Shown here one piece after another: positions 1 to 8,159 of a stretch of DNA of 64,000 nucleotides; the stretch's first letter is position 1; each line of letters starts with the position of its first letter. Source of the DNA: Parapusillimonas sp013416435 (lineage in GTDB: Bacteria; Pseudomonadota; Gammaproteobacteria; Burkholderiales; Burkholderiaceae_B); NCBI RefSeq assembly GCF_052180245.1, contig NZ_CP197474.1:3782001-3846000 (forward strand). Direction: 5' to 3'. The position numbers and the translations under genes are program-made. The notes beneath the pieces are model-generated. The model was given only the letters and a program-made list of their open reading frames with translations, was not told the DNA's origin and ran no database searches.

Positions 1-13
1 AGGATTTCAGACC

Positions 14-214
14 ATGAACGTCACCCTCAATGGCAAACCATTGCAGCTTGACCAGATCAACACCGTCGCGGGTCTTGTGCAGCACCTGGGTTACCAGGAC
101 AAGCGCATCGCGGTGGAGCGCAACGGCGATATCGTCCCCAAAAGCCAGCATGCCTCCACGCCGATTGCCGACAACGACGAGATCGAGATCGTCGTGGCGG
201 TGGGCGGGGGCTGA
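14..214 (+). CDS. thiS: ThiS sulfur carrier protein
   Basis: A 66-residue ubiquitin-fold protein of the usual ThiS size. It ends in a Gly-Gly tail (AVGGG), the residues that are adenylated and thiocarboxylated in this family. ThiS donates sulfur to ThiG when the thiazole half of thiamine is made in the cytoplasm. The start ATG follows a short purine-rich stretch (AGGA at 1-4). No thiG lies downstream in this window: the next gene starts about 140 bp later and is unrelated, so thiS is either at the end of its operon or standing alone. Family call is confident from size, fold-typical N-terminus (MNVTLNGKP) and tail. Confidence 0.9.
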   Translation: MNVTLNGKPLQLDQINTVAGLVQHLGYQDKRIAVERNGDIVPKSQHASTPIADNDEIEIVVAVGGG

Positions 215-354
215 ATAAGCCTCATGAACAATTGTTGACGATTCGAACGCCCTCGATACCGTCTTTTTGTTGATAATCGCTCAAAGGCGGTGTGATGCGG
301 GCATGGCCGGCATCGCCGCTACGCATGAATCAACATGAACAAGGACGAAACACC

Positions 355-801
355 ATGGGCGTACTCAGTTTTTTGAAAGATGTGGGCGAGAAGCTTTTCG
401 GGGCAAGCGAGGCCAAGGCGGCCACTGCCGACGAACTCCGCAAGGAACTCGAAAAGCATAATCTTTCAGCCGAAGGCTTGGACATCACCGTTGACAACGA
501 CAAGGTAACCGTCACCGGGCAGGCCAAGTCGACCGAAGAAGCGGAAAAGATCTCGCTGGCGCTGGGCAATACGGTGGGCGTCGCGGCTGTCGACAACCAG
601 TTGTCGGTCGAACAGGCGGCTCCGGAAGCCACCATGTACACCGTCGTCAAGGGCGATACGCTCTGGAAGATTGCGGAAACCCATTACGGCAAGGGCCAGG
701 GCGCCAAGTACAACCAGATCTTCGAAGCCAACAAGCCCATGTTGTCGCATCCCGATAAAATCTATCCGGGCCAGGTCTTGCGCATTCCGCCGCAGGCCTG
801 A
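355..801 (+). CDS. BON-LysM domain protein (Kbp/YgaU family)
   Basis: A 148-residue protein with an N-terminal BON-type domain (about residues 25-90) and a C-terminal LysM domain (about 95-147, with YTVVKGDTLWKIA and YPGQVLRIP). This is the layout of E. coli Kbp (YgaU), a cytoplasmic potassium-binding protein; a peptidoglycan-binding role is less likely because there is no signal peptide. I chose the ATG at 355 because AAGGA sits 10 nt upstream; in-frame starts further left would add residues unlike the family. It is followed at once by a strong terminator shared with the convergent ffh. Confidence 0.85.
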   Translation: MGVLSFLKDVGEKLFGASEAKAATADELRKELEKHNLSAEGLDITVDNDKVTVTGQAKSTEEAEKISLALGNTVGVAAVDNQLSVEQAAPEATMYTVVKGDTLWKIAETHYGKGQGAKYNQIFEANKPMLSHPDKIYPGQVLRIPPQA

Positions 802-817
802 TCGCGGCAAAACCATG

Positions 818-844
818 AAAAAGCGCCCGCAATGGGCGCTTTTT
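818..844. terminator. Bidirectional rho-independent terminator
   Basis: A perfect 11-bp stem (AAAAAGCGCCC at 818-828 and GGGCGCTTTTT at 834-844) with a 5-nt loop lies between two convergent genes. It gives a run of T on both strands, so it can end transcription of the BON-LysM gene from the left and of ffh from the right. Confidence 0.9.
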
Positions 845-865
845 CATTCGGGAACCAGAAGCGCG

Positions 866-2287
866 TCAGCGCCGGCCAAAGCCGGGGAAACCGCCCTTGC
901 CCATCCCTTTCAGGCCGCCCATGGCGCGCATCATCTTGGCCATGCCGCCCTTCTTCATCTGCTTCATCATGCCCTGCATTTGGTCGAACTGGGACAGCAG
1001 GCGATTGACTTCCTGCACCGGCACGCCCGCGCCGGCCGCGATGCGCCGCTTGCGCGAGGCCTTCAGGAGTTCGGGCTTGGCGCGCTCGGCAGGCGTCATG
1101 GAATTGAGTATGCCTTCGCTGCGGCGCAGCTGTTTCTCGGCCTGGCCGCCTTGCAGCTGATTGGCGGCCTGCGCAAACTGGGCGGGCAGTTTTTCCAGCA
1201 GCGACCCCATGTCGCCCATCTTCTTGACCTGCAGAAGCTGCTCGCGGAAATCATTGAGGTCGAAACGATCGCCCGATTTGATCTTGGCCGCCAGCTTTTC
1301 GGCCTCGGCCACATCGATGTTGCGCTGCGCCTGCTCGACCAGCGACACGATGTCGCCCATGCCCAGCACGCGCTGGGCCATGCGCTCGGGGTGGAAGGGC
1401 TCGAGCCCGTCGAGCTTTTCCGACAGGCCCACGAACTTGAGCGGCTTGCCGGTGACATGGCGCACCGACAGCGCGGCGCCCCCGCGTGCATCGCCATCGA
1501 GCTTGGTCAGTACCACGCCGGTCAGCGGTAGGGCGTCCGCGAAAGCGCGCGCCACGTTGACCGCGTCCTGGCCTTGCATGGCATCGACGACGAACAGCGT
1601 TTCGATGGGCTTGAGCAGGTCGTGCAAGGCCCGGATCTCGCGCATCATGGCCTCGTCGATGCCAAGCCGGCCGGCCGTATCGACGATGAGGACGTCGTAG
1701 TGATGGCGCCTGGCGTGATCGAGTGCGGCCTGTGCGATGTGTTCCGGCTTTTGCGTGGCGTCGGACGGCAAGAAATCCACGTTTACCTGCGCAGCGACGG
1801 TTTTCAACTGCTCGATGGCGGCGGGACGATAGACGTCGGCGCTGACCACCAGGACTTTCTTCTTGCCCGTCTTGCGGCCATTCTGGATATGGCTGCCTTC
1901 GGACAGCCACTTGGCCAGCTTGCCAGTGGTCGTGGTCTTGCCCGCGCCCTGCAGGCCGGCCATTAGGATAACGGCAGGCGGCTGCGTGGCAAGCGACAGT
2001 TCGCTGGCGGCGTCGCCCAGGTCGCCACCCATGAGCGCGGTAAGCTCTTTATGGACGATACCCACCAGGGCTTGGCCTGGATTCAGGCTGCCGACGACGT
2101 CCTGGCCAAGAGCGCTTTCCTTTACCCGCGCGACGAAGTCGCGCACCACGGGAAGCGCCACGTCGGCCTCGAGCAAGGCCATGCGGACCTCGCGCAGCAT
2201 ATCTTGCGTATTGGCTTCCGTAAGCCGCGCCTCGCCGCGCATGGTCTTGACGACGCGCGAGAGCCGTTGGGTCAGATTGTCGAGCAT
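866..2287 (-). CDS. ffh: Signal recognition particle protein Ffh
   Basis: A 473-residue SRP54 GTPase. The N-terminal four-helix N domain is followed by the G domain with P-loop GLQGAGKTTTTGK, DTAGR and TKLDGDARGG, and by a methionine-rich M domain whose tail (KQMKKGGMAKMMRAMGGLKG) binds signal sequences and 4.5S RNA. With 4.5S RNA it carries nascent inner-membrane proteins to the FtsY receptor. Length and all motifs are intact. It is transcribed away from the CcsA-like gene, leaving an 82-bp divergent promoter region. Confidence 0.97.
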   Translation of the reverse strand: MLDNLTQRLSRVVKTMRGEARLTEANTQDMLREVRMALLEADVALPVVRDFVARVKESALGQDVVGSLNPGQALVGIVHKELTALMGGDLGDAASELSLATQPPAVILMAGLQGAGKTTTTGKLAKWLSEGSHIQNGRKTGKKKVLVVSADVYRPAAIEQLKTVAAQVNVDFLPSDATQKPEHIAQAALDHARRHHYDVLIVDTAGRLGIDEAMMREIRALHDLLKPIETLFVVDAMQGQDAVNVARAFADALPLTGVVLTKLDGDARGGAALSVRHVTGKPLKFVGLSEKLDGLEPFHPERMAQRVLGMGDIVSLVEQAQRNIDVAEAEKLAAKIKSGDRFDLNDFREQLLQVKKMGDMGSLLEKLPAQFAQAANQLQGGQAEKQLRRSEGILNSMTPAERAKPELLKASRKRRIAAGAGVPVQEVNRLLSQFDQMQGMMKQMKKGGMAKMMRAMGGLKGMGKGGFPGFGRR

Positions 2288-2369
2288 AACTGTGGTTTCG
2301 CTTAAACTTGCTAAATGATCTTTCGGTATCCAGACTAAAATAGTCTGCCAACCAGAACGTTAAGGGACT

Positions 2370-3227
2370 ATGTCTTCAGGCATTGTATTTCACTTGCTGG
2401 CCGCCGCGGCGTACGCCATTTTGGCGGGGTCGCTATGGAAGCCATTATGGTCGAACCGGGCCAACCACGAAGGCGGGGCCGTGTCGGCCGGAAAGGTCCG
2501 GCGCGTCTGCCTGGCGGGCGCCATCGCCCTGCACGGCGCGGGCCTGGCACAAACGATATTGCCGGGCAGCCATGGCATCTACCTGGGCTGGGCGCTGGCC
2601 CTGTCCGCCGCCATCTGGCTGGGCATGGTCGTGTTCTGGCTGGAAAGCTTCGTCATGCGCATCGACGGCCTGCTGCTCATTTTACTGCCGGCGTCCGCGG
2701 TCGCGACATTGCTTGCGGGCCTTTTTCCCGGCGGGCACCAGGTCGCCCAGGCCGGCGAATGGTTGCGCCTGCACCTGCTTATCGCCCTCACCGCCTACGG
2801 CCTCATCACCGTTGCGGCGCTGCAGGCCATCCTCATGGCCGCGCTCGACCGCCAGCTCCACCGGCCGGTGGAGCCCGAAGCCAGCCGCAGCATCATGGGG
2901 CGCGCCCTGGACTCCATGCCGCCGCTGCTGGTGCAGGAAGTCCTGCTGTTCAGGCTGATCTGGTTCGGCTTCGCCATTCTCACGCTCACCGTCATCACCG
3001 GCGCCATCGTATCCATACGGCTTACCACCAACCTGGTTCCCATGGACCACAAGACCCTGTTCACGCTGCTGTCCTGGTTCACCTTCGGCGGCCTGCTGCT
3101 GGGCCGCTACACACGCGGGTGGCGCGGCCGCATCGCACTGCGCTGGACCCTGGTCGGGTTCGCCTTCTTATTGCTGTCGTACAGCGGCAGCCGTTTTGTC
3201 ATCGACGTGATTCTGCAGCGGGGCTGA
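2370..3227 (+). CDS. CcsA-like inner membrane protein (YpjD family)
   Basis: A 285-residue protein with about eight predicted membrane helices, resembling the cytochrome c assembly (CcsA/CcmC) superfamily, and like YpjD proteins found next to ffh in proteobacteria. It lacks an evident tryptophan-rich WWD signature, so a direct role in haem handling should not be assumed; family members are poorly characterised. The start ATG follows AAGGGA. The next gene starts one base after its stop, so the two are probably co-transcribed. Confidence 0.8.
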   Translation: MSSGIVFHLLAAAAYAILAGSLWKPLWSNRANHEGGAVSAGKVRRVCLAGAIALHGAGLAQTILPGSHGIYLGWALALSAAIWLGMVVFWLESFVMRIDGLLLILLPASAVATLLAGLFPGGHQVAQAGEWLRLHLLIALTAYGLITVAALQAILMAALDRQLHRPVEPEASRSIMGRALDSMPPLLVQEVLLFRLIWFGFAILTLTVITGAIVSIRLTTNLVPMDHKTLFTLLSWFTFGGLLLGRYTRGWRGRIALRWTLVGFAFLLLSYSGSRFVIDVILQRG

Positions 3228-3228
3228 A

Positions 3229-3477
3229 GTGGGAAAAGTATTATTCTGGATCGTTCTCATCCTCGCCGCCTTGATGGTCGCCCGCGTATTGGCCCGCCAT
3301 AACGAAAGAAGCCGGGTGGATGGAAACCGCTCCGACACGCCGCGTCCCAACGCCAAACCCGAATCCATGGTCCGCTGCGAACACTGCGGCATACACCTGC
3401 CCCGCTCCGAGGCCACGCTGATCGAGGGCCGGACCTGGTGCAGCCAGGAACACGCCCGCCTGGGCTCCAAGCAGTGA
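3229..3477 (+). CDS. PP0621 family small protein
   Basis: An 82-residue protein with one N-terminal membrane helix (about residues 4-20), a short polar linker, and a zinc-ribbon-like end with CEHC and a later WCSQEH. This matches the small PP0621-type proteins often found beside ampD. The function is unknown. It starts with GTG immediately after the upstream stop. Its own stop (TGA, 3475-3477) overlaps the GTG start of ampD at 3474, pointing to translational coupling. Confidence 0.75.
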   Translation: MGKVLFWIVLILAALMVARVLARHNERSRVDGNRSDTPRPNAKPESMVRCEHCGIHLPRSEATLIEGRTWCSQEHARLGSKQ

Positions 3478-4055
3478 GCACATTGTCGCTGGACCGGCAC
3501 GGCTGGCTGCGGCCGTCGGCCGACGTCGTCCTGGCGCCTTCGCCCAATCATGATGAACGCCCGCCGGGCCAGGACGCAACCCTGCTCGTCATGCACAACA
3601 TCAGCCTTCCTCCCGGCCAGTTTGGCGGCACGGAAGTCATCGATCTCTTTCTGAACCGGCTGGACTACGATGCGCACCCCTGGCTTCCCAGGCTGCGTGG
3701 ATTGAAGGTTTCCGCGCACTTCCTTGTGCGGCGGGACGGCCGGATCGTGCAGTTCGTCGCCACGCATCTGCGAGCTTGGCATGCCGGCGTGTCGCGCTTC
3801 GAGGGACGCGAACGCTGCAATGATTTTTCGATCGGCATCGAAATGGAAGGCACGGACACCCAGCCCTACACCAATGAACAATACGCCAGCGCCAAGCGAT
3901 TGGTGGCCGCTTTGCGTGCCCGGCATCCGCTGAAGGCTGTGCGAGGCCATGAACATATCGCCCCCGGCCGCAAGACGGACCCTGGACCGGCCTTCGACTG
4001 GAGCCGCTACGGCCGGGAAGGCGGCTGGCTGCGCAGGCAGCTGCCGCCAGCCTGA
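3474..4055 (+). CDS. ampD: 1,6-anhydro-N-acetylmuramyl-L-alanine amidase AmpD
   Basis: A 193-residue cytoplasmic zinc amidase that cuts the stem peptide from anhydro-muropeptides during cell-wall recycling; in many bacteria its loss derepresses AmpC beta-lactamase. The family's zinc and catalytic motifs are visible: MHNISLPPG near the N-terminus, and GHEHIAPGRKTDPGP near the C-terminus with the second His, the catalytic Lys and the zinc Asp. The start is taken as the GTG at 3474, which overlaps the preceding stop codon; an upstream in-frame start at 3438 would only add residues unlike the family. Confidence 0.93.
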   Translation: MSTLSLDRHGWLRPSADVVLAPSPNHDERPPGQDATLLVMHNISLPPGQFGGTEVIDLFLNRLDYDAHPWLPRLRGLKVSAHFLVRRDGRIVQFVATHLRAWHAGVSRFEGRERCNDFSIGIEMEGTDTQPYTNEQYASAKRLVAALRARHPLKAVRGHEHIAPGRKTDPGPAFDWSRYGREGGWLRRQLPPA

Positions 4056-4162
4056 CCGCCGAGCGCATATCCATCATTCCAGAAAGCGATGAAGGGCCAT
4101 GCTTATTTATCGCTTTTTAGAAATGATCGGGCTTCATAGAATTAGCAGCACACATTCAAACA

Positions 4163-4801
4163 ATGGACGGATACAACCCCATGTCGATCACACAAAATGA
4201 AATCAACGAGCTCGTCGAAGCCTATGCGAGCTCGTCGACCGCCATCATCAGCGACAACCTGGCGCGCGAACCGGGCGCCGTCGGCATACGGCCCTTTCAT
4301 CGCTGCACCTCGGCCGTGGCCGGACGCGCCCTGACCGTGCGGACCCGCGCCGGCGACAACGCCACCGTGCACAAGGCGCTGGACCTGATCCAGCCGGGCG
4401 ACTTCATCATCGTGGACGGCGGCGGCGACGAAAGCCGCGCAGTGATCGGCGAAATCATGGCAGCCATCGCCAAATCCCGCGGCGCGGTGGGCTTCGTCAT
4501 CGACGGCGCCATCCGCGACGTAGACGTCATTGCCACAGACACCTTCCCCGTGTTCGCCAAGACAGCCATCCACCGCGGCCCCTACAAGAACGGCCCCGGT
4601 GAAATCAACGTATCCGTGTCCGTAGGCGGCATGGTCGTGAACCCCGGCGACATCGTCGTGGGCGACGGCGACGGCATCGTGGCCTTCCCCGTGGAAGGCG
4701 CCAAAGAACTGCTCGTGGCCGTGCGCGCCCAGGAAAAGAAAGAAGCCGAGATGCTGGCTTCCATCGCGAACGGCACGTACACCAACGCCTACGCAAAGTA
4801 A
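4163..4801 (+). CDS. RraA-like / HMG aldolase family protein
   Basis: A 212-residue protein of the RraA/MenG family, with the typical glycine- and aspartate-rich core (DLIQPGDFIIVDGGGDESRA, GAVGFVIDGAIRD and MVVNPGDIVVGDGDGIV). Members are either 4-hydroxy-4-methyl-2-oxoglutarate aldolases acting on pyruvate-type substrates with Mg2+ or, in enterics, inhibitors of RNase E. The GAIRD motif (Arg and Asp of the metal/pyruvate site) favours an aldolase-like enzyme. The substrate cannot be told from sequence. The start could be the ATG at 4163 or the one at 4181; neither has a strong ribosome binding site. Confidence 0.7.
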   Translation: MDGYNPMSITQNEINELVEAYASSSTAIISDNLAREPGAVGIRPFHRCTSAVAGRALTVRTRAGDNATVHKALDLIQPGDFIIVDGGGDESRAVIGEIMAAIAKSRGAVGFVIDGAIRDVDVIATDTFPVFAKTAIHRGPYKNGPGEINVSVSVGGMVVNPGDIVVGDGDGIVAFPVEGAKELLVAVRAQEKKEAEMLASIANGTYTNAYAK

Positions 4802-4814
4802 GCGGATGGGGCGA

Positions 4815-4914
4815 GGGGTCAGACCCCGTACGGGGTCTGACCCCAACTCGTGCGGCCCAGGGTCTGACCCCAATTCAAGCGATACAGGGTCTGACCCCAT
4901 GCGGGGTCTGACCC
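4815..4914. repeat. Cluster of five GGGGTCWGACCCC palindromes
   Basis: Five near-perfect copies of a 12-13-bp palindrome lie within 100 bp: 4815-4827, 4832-4844, 4860-4871, 4887-4898 and 4903-4914. Each reads (G)GGGTC-A/T-GACCC(C). Neighbouring copies could also pair with each other to form longer hairpins. The cluster fills the gap between two convergent genes and may act as a terminator or RNA-stability element. Similar GGGGTCAGACCC elements resemble REP-type repeats linked to RAYT transposases, but no such gene is in this window. Confidence 0.85.
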
Positions 4915-4956
4915 TTCATCCATCAGCGTCGAACCCTATCGGGCCCGACCTTTTTC

Positions 4957-6861
4957 TCACCCCATCAACAACTTGTTCATGCGCTTCACGAACGCAGCCG
5001 GGTCCGCCAGGCCGCCGCCTTCGGCCAGCATGGCCTGATCCAGCAGCACCTGGGCCCACTCATTGAACGCATCGTCCGACGCTGCCTGCACCTTGCCGAT
5101 CAGGCCGTGTTCCGGATTGATTTCCAGAATAGGCTTGACCTCGGGCGCGCTCTGGCCGGCGGCCTGCAGCATGCGCAGAAGATGCGGGCTGAGCTCGTGC
5201 TCGTCGACCACCACGCAAGCAGGGGAATCCACCAGGCGGCCCGTGACGCGCACATCCTTCACCTTGCCTTCCAGCGCCGTCTTCAGACGCTCGACCAATG
5301 GCTTGAAGGTTTCGGCGACTTCGGCCTGGTGTTTCTTTTCTTCCTCGTCCGCCAGCGAATCGAGATCCAACCCGCCCTTGGCGATCGAAGCCAGAGGCTT
5401 GCCTTCGAACTCGCGCAGGTAGGACAGCATCCATTCGTCCACCCGATCGGACAGCAGCAGCACTTCCAGGCCCTTCTTGCGGAAGATTTCCAGGTGCGGG
5501 CTGTTGCTGGCCGCCGAATAGGTTTCGGCGCTGACGTAGTAGATCTTGTCCTGACCTTCCTTCATGCGCGATACGTAGTCGGCCAGCGACACGGTCTGCG
5601 CCGGGCTGTCGTTGTGCGTGGACGCAAAGCGCAGCAGCTTGGCGATGCGCTCGCGGTTGGACGGATCTTCGCCCGTGCCTTCCTTCAGCACCTGGCCGAA
5701 CTGCTCCCAGAACACCGTGTAGTCTTCCGTCTTGTTCTCGGCCAGGTCTTCCAGCAGCGACAGCACGCGCTTGGATGAACCCTCGCGGATCACGCGCACG
5801 TCGCGGCTTTCCTGGAGGATCTCGCGCGATACGTTGAGCGGCAGGTCGGCCGAGTCGATCACGCCCCGCACGAAACGCAGGTAGGCCGGCAACAGTTGTT
5901 CGGCGTCGTCCATGATGAAGACGCGCTTCACGTACAGCTTCACGCCGCGCCGGCCTTCGCGGTCCCAGAGATCCAGGGGCGCGCGCTTCGGAACGTACAG
6001 CAGCTGCGTATATTCGCTGCGGCCCTCTACCCGATTGTGCGTCCAGGCCAGCGGACCGTCGAAGTCGTGGGCGACGTGCTTGTAGAATTCTTGATACTGC
6101 TCATCGGTAATGTCCGACTTGGAACGCGTCCACAAGGCGCTGGCCTGGTTGATGGTCTCCCATTCGGCCTTCTTGACCTGCTCCGACTTTTCGCTGTCCC
6201 ATTCTTCCTTGAGCATCTGGATGGGCAGGGAAATATGATCGGAGTAACGGCGCAGCACTTCGCGCAGCTTCCAGCCGCCGGCGAATTCCGCTTCGTCGTC
6301 GCGCAGGTACAGCGTGATCGACGTTCCCCGGTCGGCCTTCTCGACCGGCGTGACCGAGAATTGGCCCTGCCCGTCGGATTCCCACATGATGGCTTCGGTT
6401 TCGGGCGCGCCGGCGCGGCGGCTCAGCACCGATACCTTTCCGGCCACGATGAAGGACGAATAAAAACCCACCCCGAATTGCCCAATGAGCTGGGCGTCCT
6501 TTTGCTTGTCGCCCGTGAGCTGGGAAAAGAATTCCTTGGTGCCGGAACGCGCGATCGTTCCCAGGTTCGCGATCGCTTCGTCGCGGGTCATGCCGATGCC
6601 GTTGTCGGACACCGTAATGGTCTTCTTGTCCGTGTCGTATTCGACGCGTATGCGCAGTTCGCCGTCGCCTTCATACAGATCGGGATTGTCGATGGCCTCG
6701 AACCGAAGCTTGTCGCAGGCATCCGAAGCATTGGAGACCAGTTCGCGCAGGAAGATTTCCTTGTTGCTGTACAGCGAGTGGATCATCAAATGAAGCAATT
6801 GCTTCACTTCCGCCTGAAAGCCCAAGGTTTCTGACTGTGGAGGTGTTTCTGTTTGAGTCAT
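4957..6861 (-). CDS. htpG: Chaperone protein HtpG (Hsp90)
   Basis: A 634-residue cytosolic Hsp90 chaperone. The N-terminal GHKL ATPase domain shows SNASDACDKLRFEA, DNGIGM and GQFGVGFYSSF; a middle domain and a C-terminal dimerisation domain follow, with normal family length. I chose the ATG at 6861 (MTQTETPPQSETLGF). The reading frame stays open upstream to 6972, but that extension would overlap the sigma-32 promoter at 6946-6973. The next gene to the right is divergent. Expression is expected to rise on heat shock. Confidence 0.96.
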   Translation of the reverse strand: MTQTETPPQSETLGFQAEVKQLLHLMIHSLYSNKEIFLRELVSNASDACDKLRFEAIDNPDLYEGDGELRIRVEYDTDKKTITVSDNGIGMTRDEAIANLGTIARSGTKEFFSQLTGDKQKDAQLIGQFGVGFYSSFIVAGKVSVLSRRAGAPETEAIMWESDGQGQFSVTPVEKADRGTSITLYLRDDEAEFAGGWKLREVLRRYSDHISLPIQMLKEEWDSEKSEQVKKAEWETINQASALWTRSKSDITDEQYQEFYKHVAHDFDGPLAWTHNRVEGRSEYTQLLYVPKRAPLDLWDREGRRGVKLYVKRVFIMDDAEQLLPAYLRFVRGVIDSADLPLNVSREILQESRDVRVIREGSSKRVLSLLEDLAENKTEDYTVFWEQFGQVLKEGTGEDPSNRERIAKLLRFASTHNDSPAQTVSLADYVSRMKEGQDKIYYVSAETYSAASNSPHLEIFRKKGLEVLLLSDRVDEWMLSYLREFEGKPLASIAKGGLDLDSLADEEEKKHQAEVAETFKPLVERLKTALEGKVKDVRVTGRLVDSPACVVVDEHELSPHLLRMLQAAGQSAPEVKPILEINPEHGLIGKVQAASDDAFNEWAQVLLDQAMLAEGGGLADPAAFVKRMNKLLMG

Positions 6862-6945
6862 GGTCGCAACCTGATGAAGAGGAATGTTCAAAAAAAGACG
6901 GACGTCTATCGCGCGCCGACCGTTTCCACAAGGGATCCTTTTCAC

Positions 6946-6973
6946 AATGGGGACTCGCTCTCCGTTTTTCAAG
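6946..6973 (-). promoter_or_regulatory. Sigma-32 heat-shock promoter of htpG
   Basis: Read on the minus strand, CTTGAAA (6973-6967) is separated by 14 nt from CCCCATT (6952-6946). This fits the RpoH consensus (CTTGAAA, 11-16 nt, CCCCATnT) in all but the last base. It lies about 85 bp upstream of the chosen htpG start and supports that start. Confidence 0.85.
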
Positions 6974-7110
6974 GGCGAGCAGGCTGAAATATATACATAC
7001 GGTTACAACAAACTTGAAATAGAACGTGTACGGTTGATGCCACGACTGACAGTACATGAAATAAGTCCGTCTTGTTCACTGGTTCATTGCCCGTAGCAAG
7101 GAGTTCCATC

Positions 7111-7236
7111 ATGCAGGCGCATACGCTTTTCAATATCCTGAAAATAGTGAGCCGTGTGGTTCTGGTACTGATGGTCGTGGCCATCGGGTACGCCTGTACC
7201 ATCGGGGTCGCATACTGGTCCGGCATCGGCGTCTGA
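7111..7236 (+). CDS. 41-aa membrane protein upstream of norC
   Basis: A short reading frame coding for 41 residues, MQAHTLFNILKIV followed by one strongly hydrophobic helix (about residues 14-37) and a short tail ending SGIGV. An excellent ribosome binding site (AAGGAG, 8 nt before ATG) precedes it, and its stop is only 14 bp before the norC start, so it should be the first gene of the nor operon. I do not recognise a family. A small accessory subunit of the NorCB complex or of its assembly is possible by position only. Confidence 0.6.
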   Translation: MQAHTLFNILKIVSRVVLVLMVVAIGYACTIGVAYWSGIGV

Positions 7237-7250
7237 CCGCGGAGACTACG

Positions 7251-8114
7251 ATGAATAAACGTCAAACCCGCGTATTCGCCATCGCGTCGACCGCCATTGC
7301 ATCGCTGATCTTCCTGGTGCTTACGGTAGACAGCCATCGCCAGTTTCCCAAGCTGACCAACTCTGACCAGATCACGGACGCCGTCGTGCGCGGCCAGGAT
7401 GCCTGGCACCGCAACAACTGCATCAACTGTCATACCATACTGGGCGAAGGCGCCTACTATGCGCCCGACCTCACCAAGATCACCCAGCACCGCGGCGCGC
7501 CCTACCTGACCGCCTTTCTTAAAGACCCGTCGCAGTTCTACGACGAGCAAACCCATCGACGGCTCATGCCCAACCAGAATCTCAGCGACCAGGAAATCGA
7601 AGACCTGATCGCCTTCATGGATTGGGTAAGCAAGGTAGACAACCAAGGTTGGCCGCCCCGCCCCATCCTGGTAACAGGCGGCTCCATCCCGGGCACCGAC
7701 CTTAGCCTTGCGCAGCAACAGGCCGGCGGCGATGCTGCCACGGGACAGCCCCCCGCCGCGCGGCCCGTTACCTCGGCCAACGACCCCATCGCCCTGGGCG
7801 AAGCCCTGTTCCGGTCGGCCGTGCCGACCTGTGCCGCCTGTCACTCCACCGCGCCGGGCGTCAACCTGGCGGGGCCCACCCTGGCCAACATTGCCGCCAC
7901 CGCGGAAAAAACCATGGCATCGCCCGACTACAAAGGCAAGGCCAAGACGGTCGAAGAGTTCATACACGAGTCCATCGTGGAGCCCAGCGCCTATCTGCAC
8001 CCTGGGCCCATGTATTCCGCCAATGGGGTGTCCTTCATGCCCACCACCTATGGCAAGGACTTGACGCCGGAACAGATCGATCAATTGGTTGCGTACCTGG
8101 CCTCCTTCAAATAA
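7251..8114 (+). CDS. norC: Nitric oxide reductase subunit C, di-haem form
   Basis: Membrane-anchored cytochrome c subunit of nitric oxide reductase, which passes electrons to NorB for reduction of NO to N2O. One N-terminal membrane anchor (about residues 8-26) is followed by a classical NorC haem domain with CINCH at 57-61 and the typical GEGAYYAPDLTKI stretch. Unlike the usual NorC of about 150 residues, this protein has 287. A proline/alanine-rich linker (about 140-180) leads to a second cytochrome c domain with CAACH at 194-198 and a late Met-containing segment (FMPTTYGKDL). The extra domain could be the electron entry point. It is followed by norB after 45 bp. Confidence 0.9.
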   Translation: MNKRQTRVFAIASTAIASLIFLVLTVDSHRQFPKLTNSDQITDAVVRGQDAWHRNNCINCHTILGEGAYYAPDLTKITQHRGAPYLTAFLKDPSQFYDEQTHRRLMPNQNLSDQEIEDLIAFMDWVSKVDNQGWPPRPILVTGGSIPGTDLSLAQQQAGGDAATGQPPAARPVTSANDPIALGEALFRSAVPTCAACHSTAPGVNLAGPTLANIAATAEKTMASPDYKGKAKTVEEFIHESIVEPSAYLHPGPMYSANGVSFMPTTYGKDLTPEQIDQLVAYLASFK

Positions 8115-8159
8115 CGAAGGCCATACACCAGCACCGCCTCAAGCAAAACAGGAGTCGCC

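Noticed and set aside
840..847. TTTTTCAT, the target sequence of Tn4371-type integrases, next to the BON-LysM gene
   Set aside because: It is part of a terminator stem on the chromosome, and no element boundary is near; the match is chance.
6862..6972. Longer HtpG start adding 37 residues
   Set aside because: The extension overlaps the sigma-32 promoter and has no homology to HtpG N-termini.
7040..7060. TTGATGCCACGACT as an FNR/DNR site before the nor operon
   Set aside because: Only the left half-site fits TTGAT-N4-ATCAA; the right half does not, so the nor regulator remains unknown.
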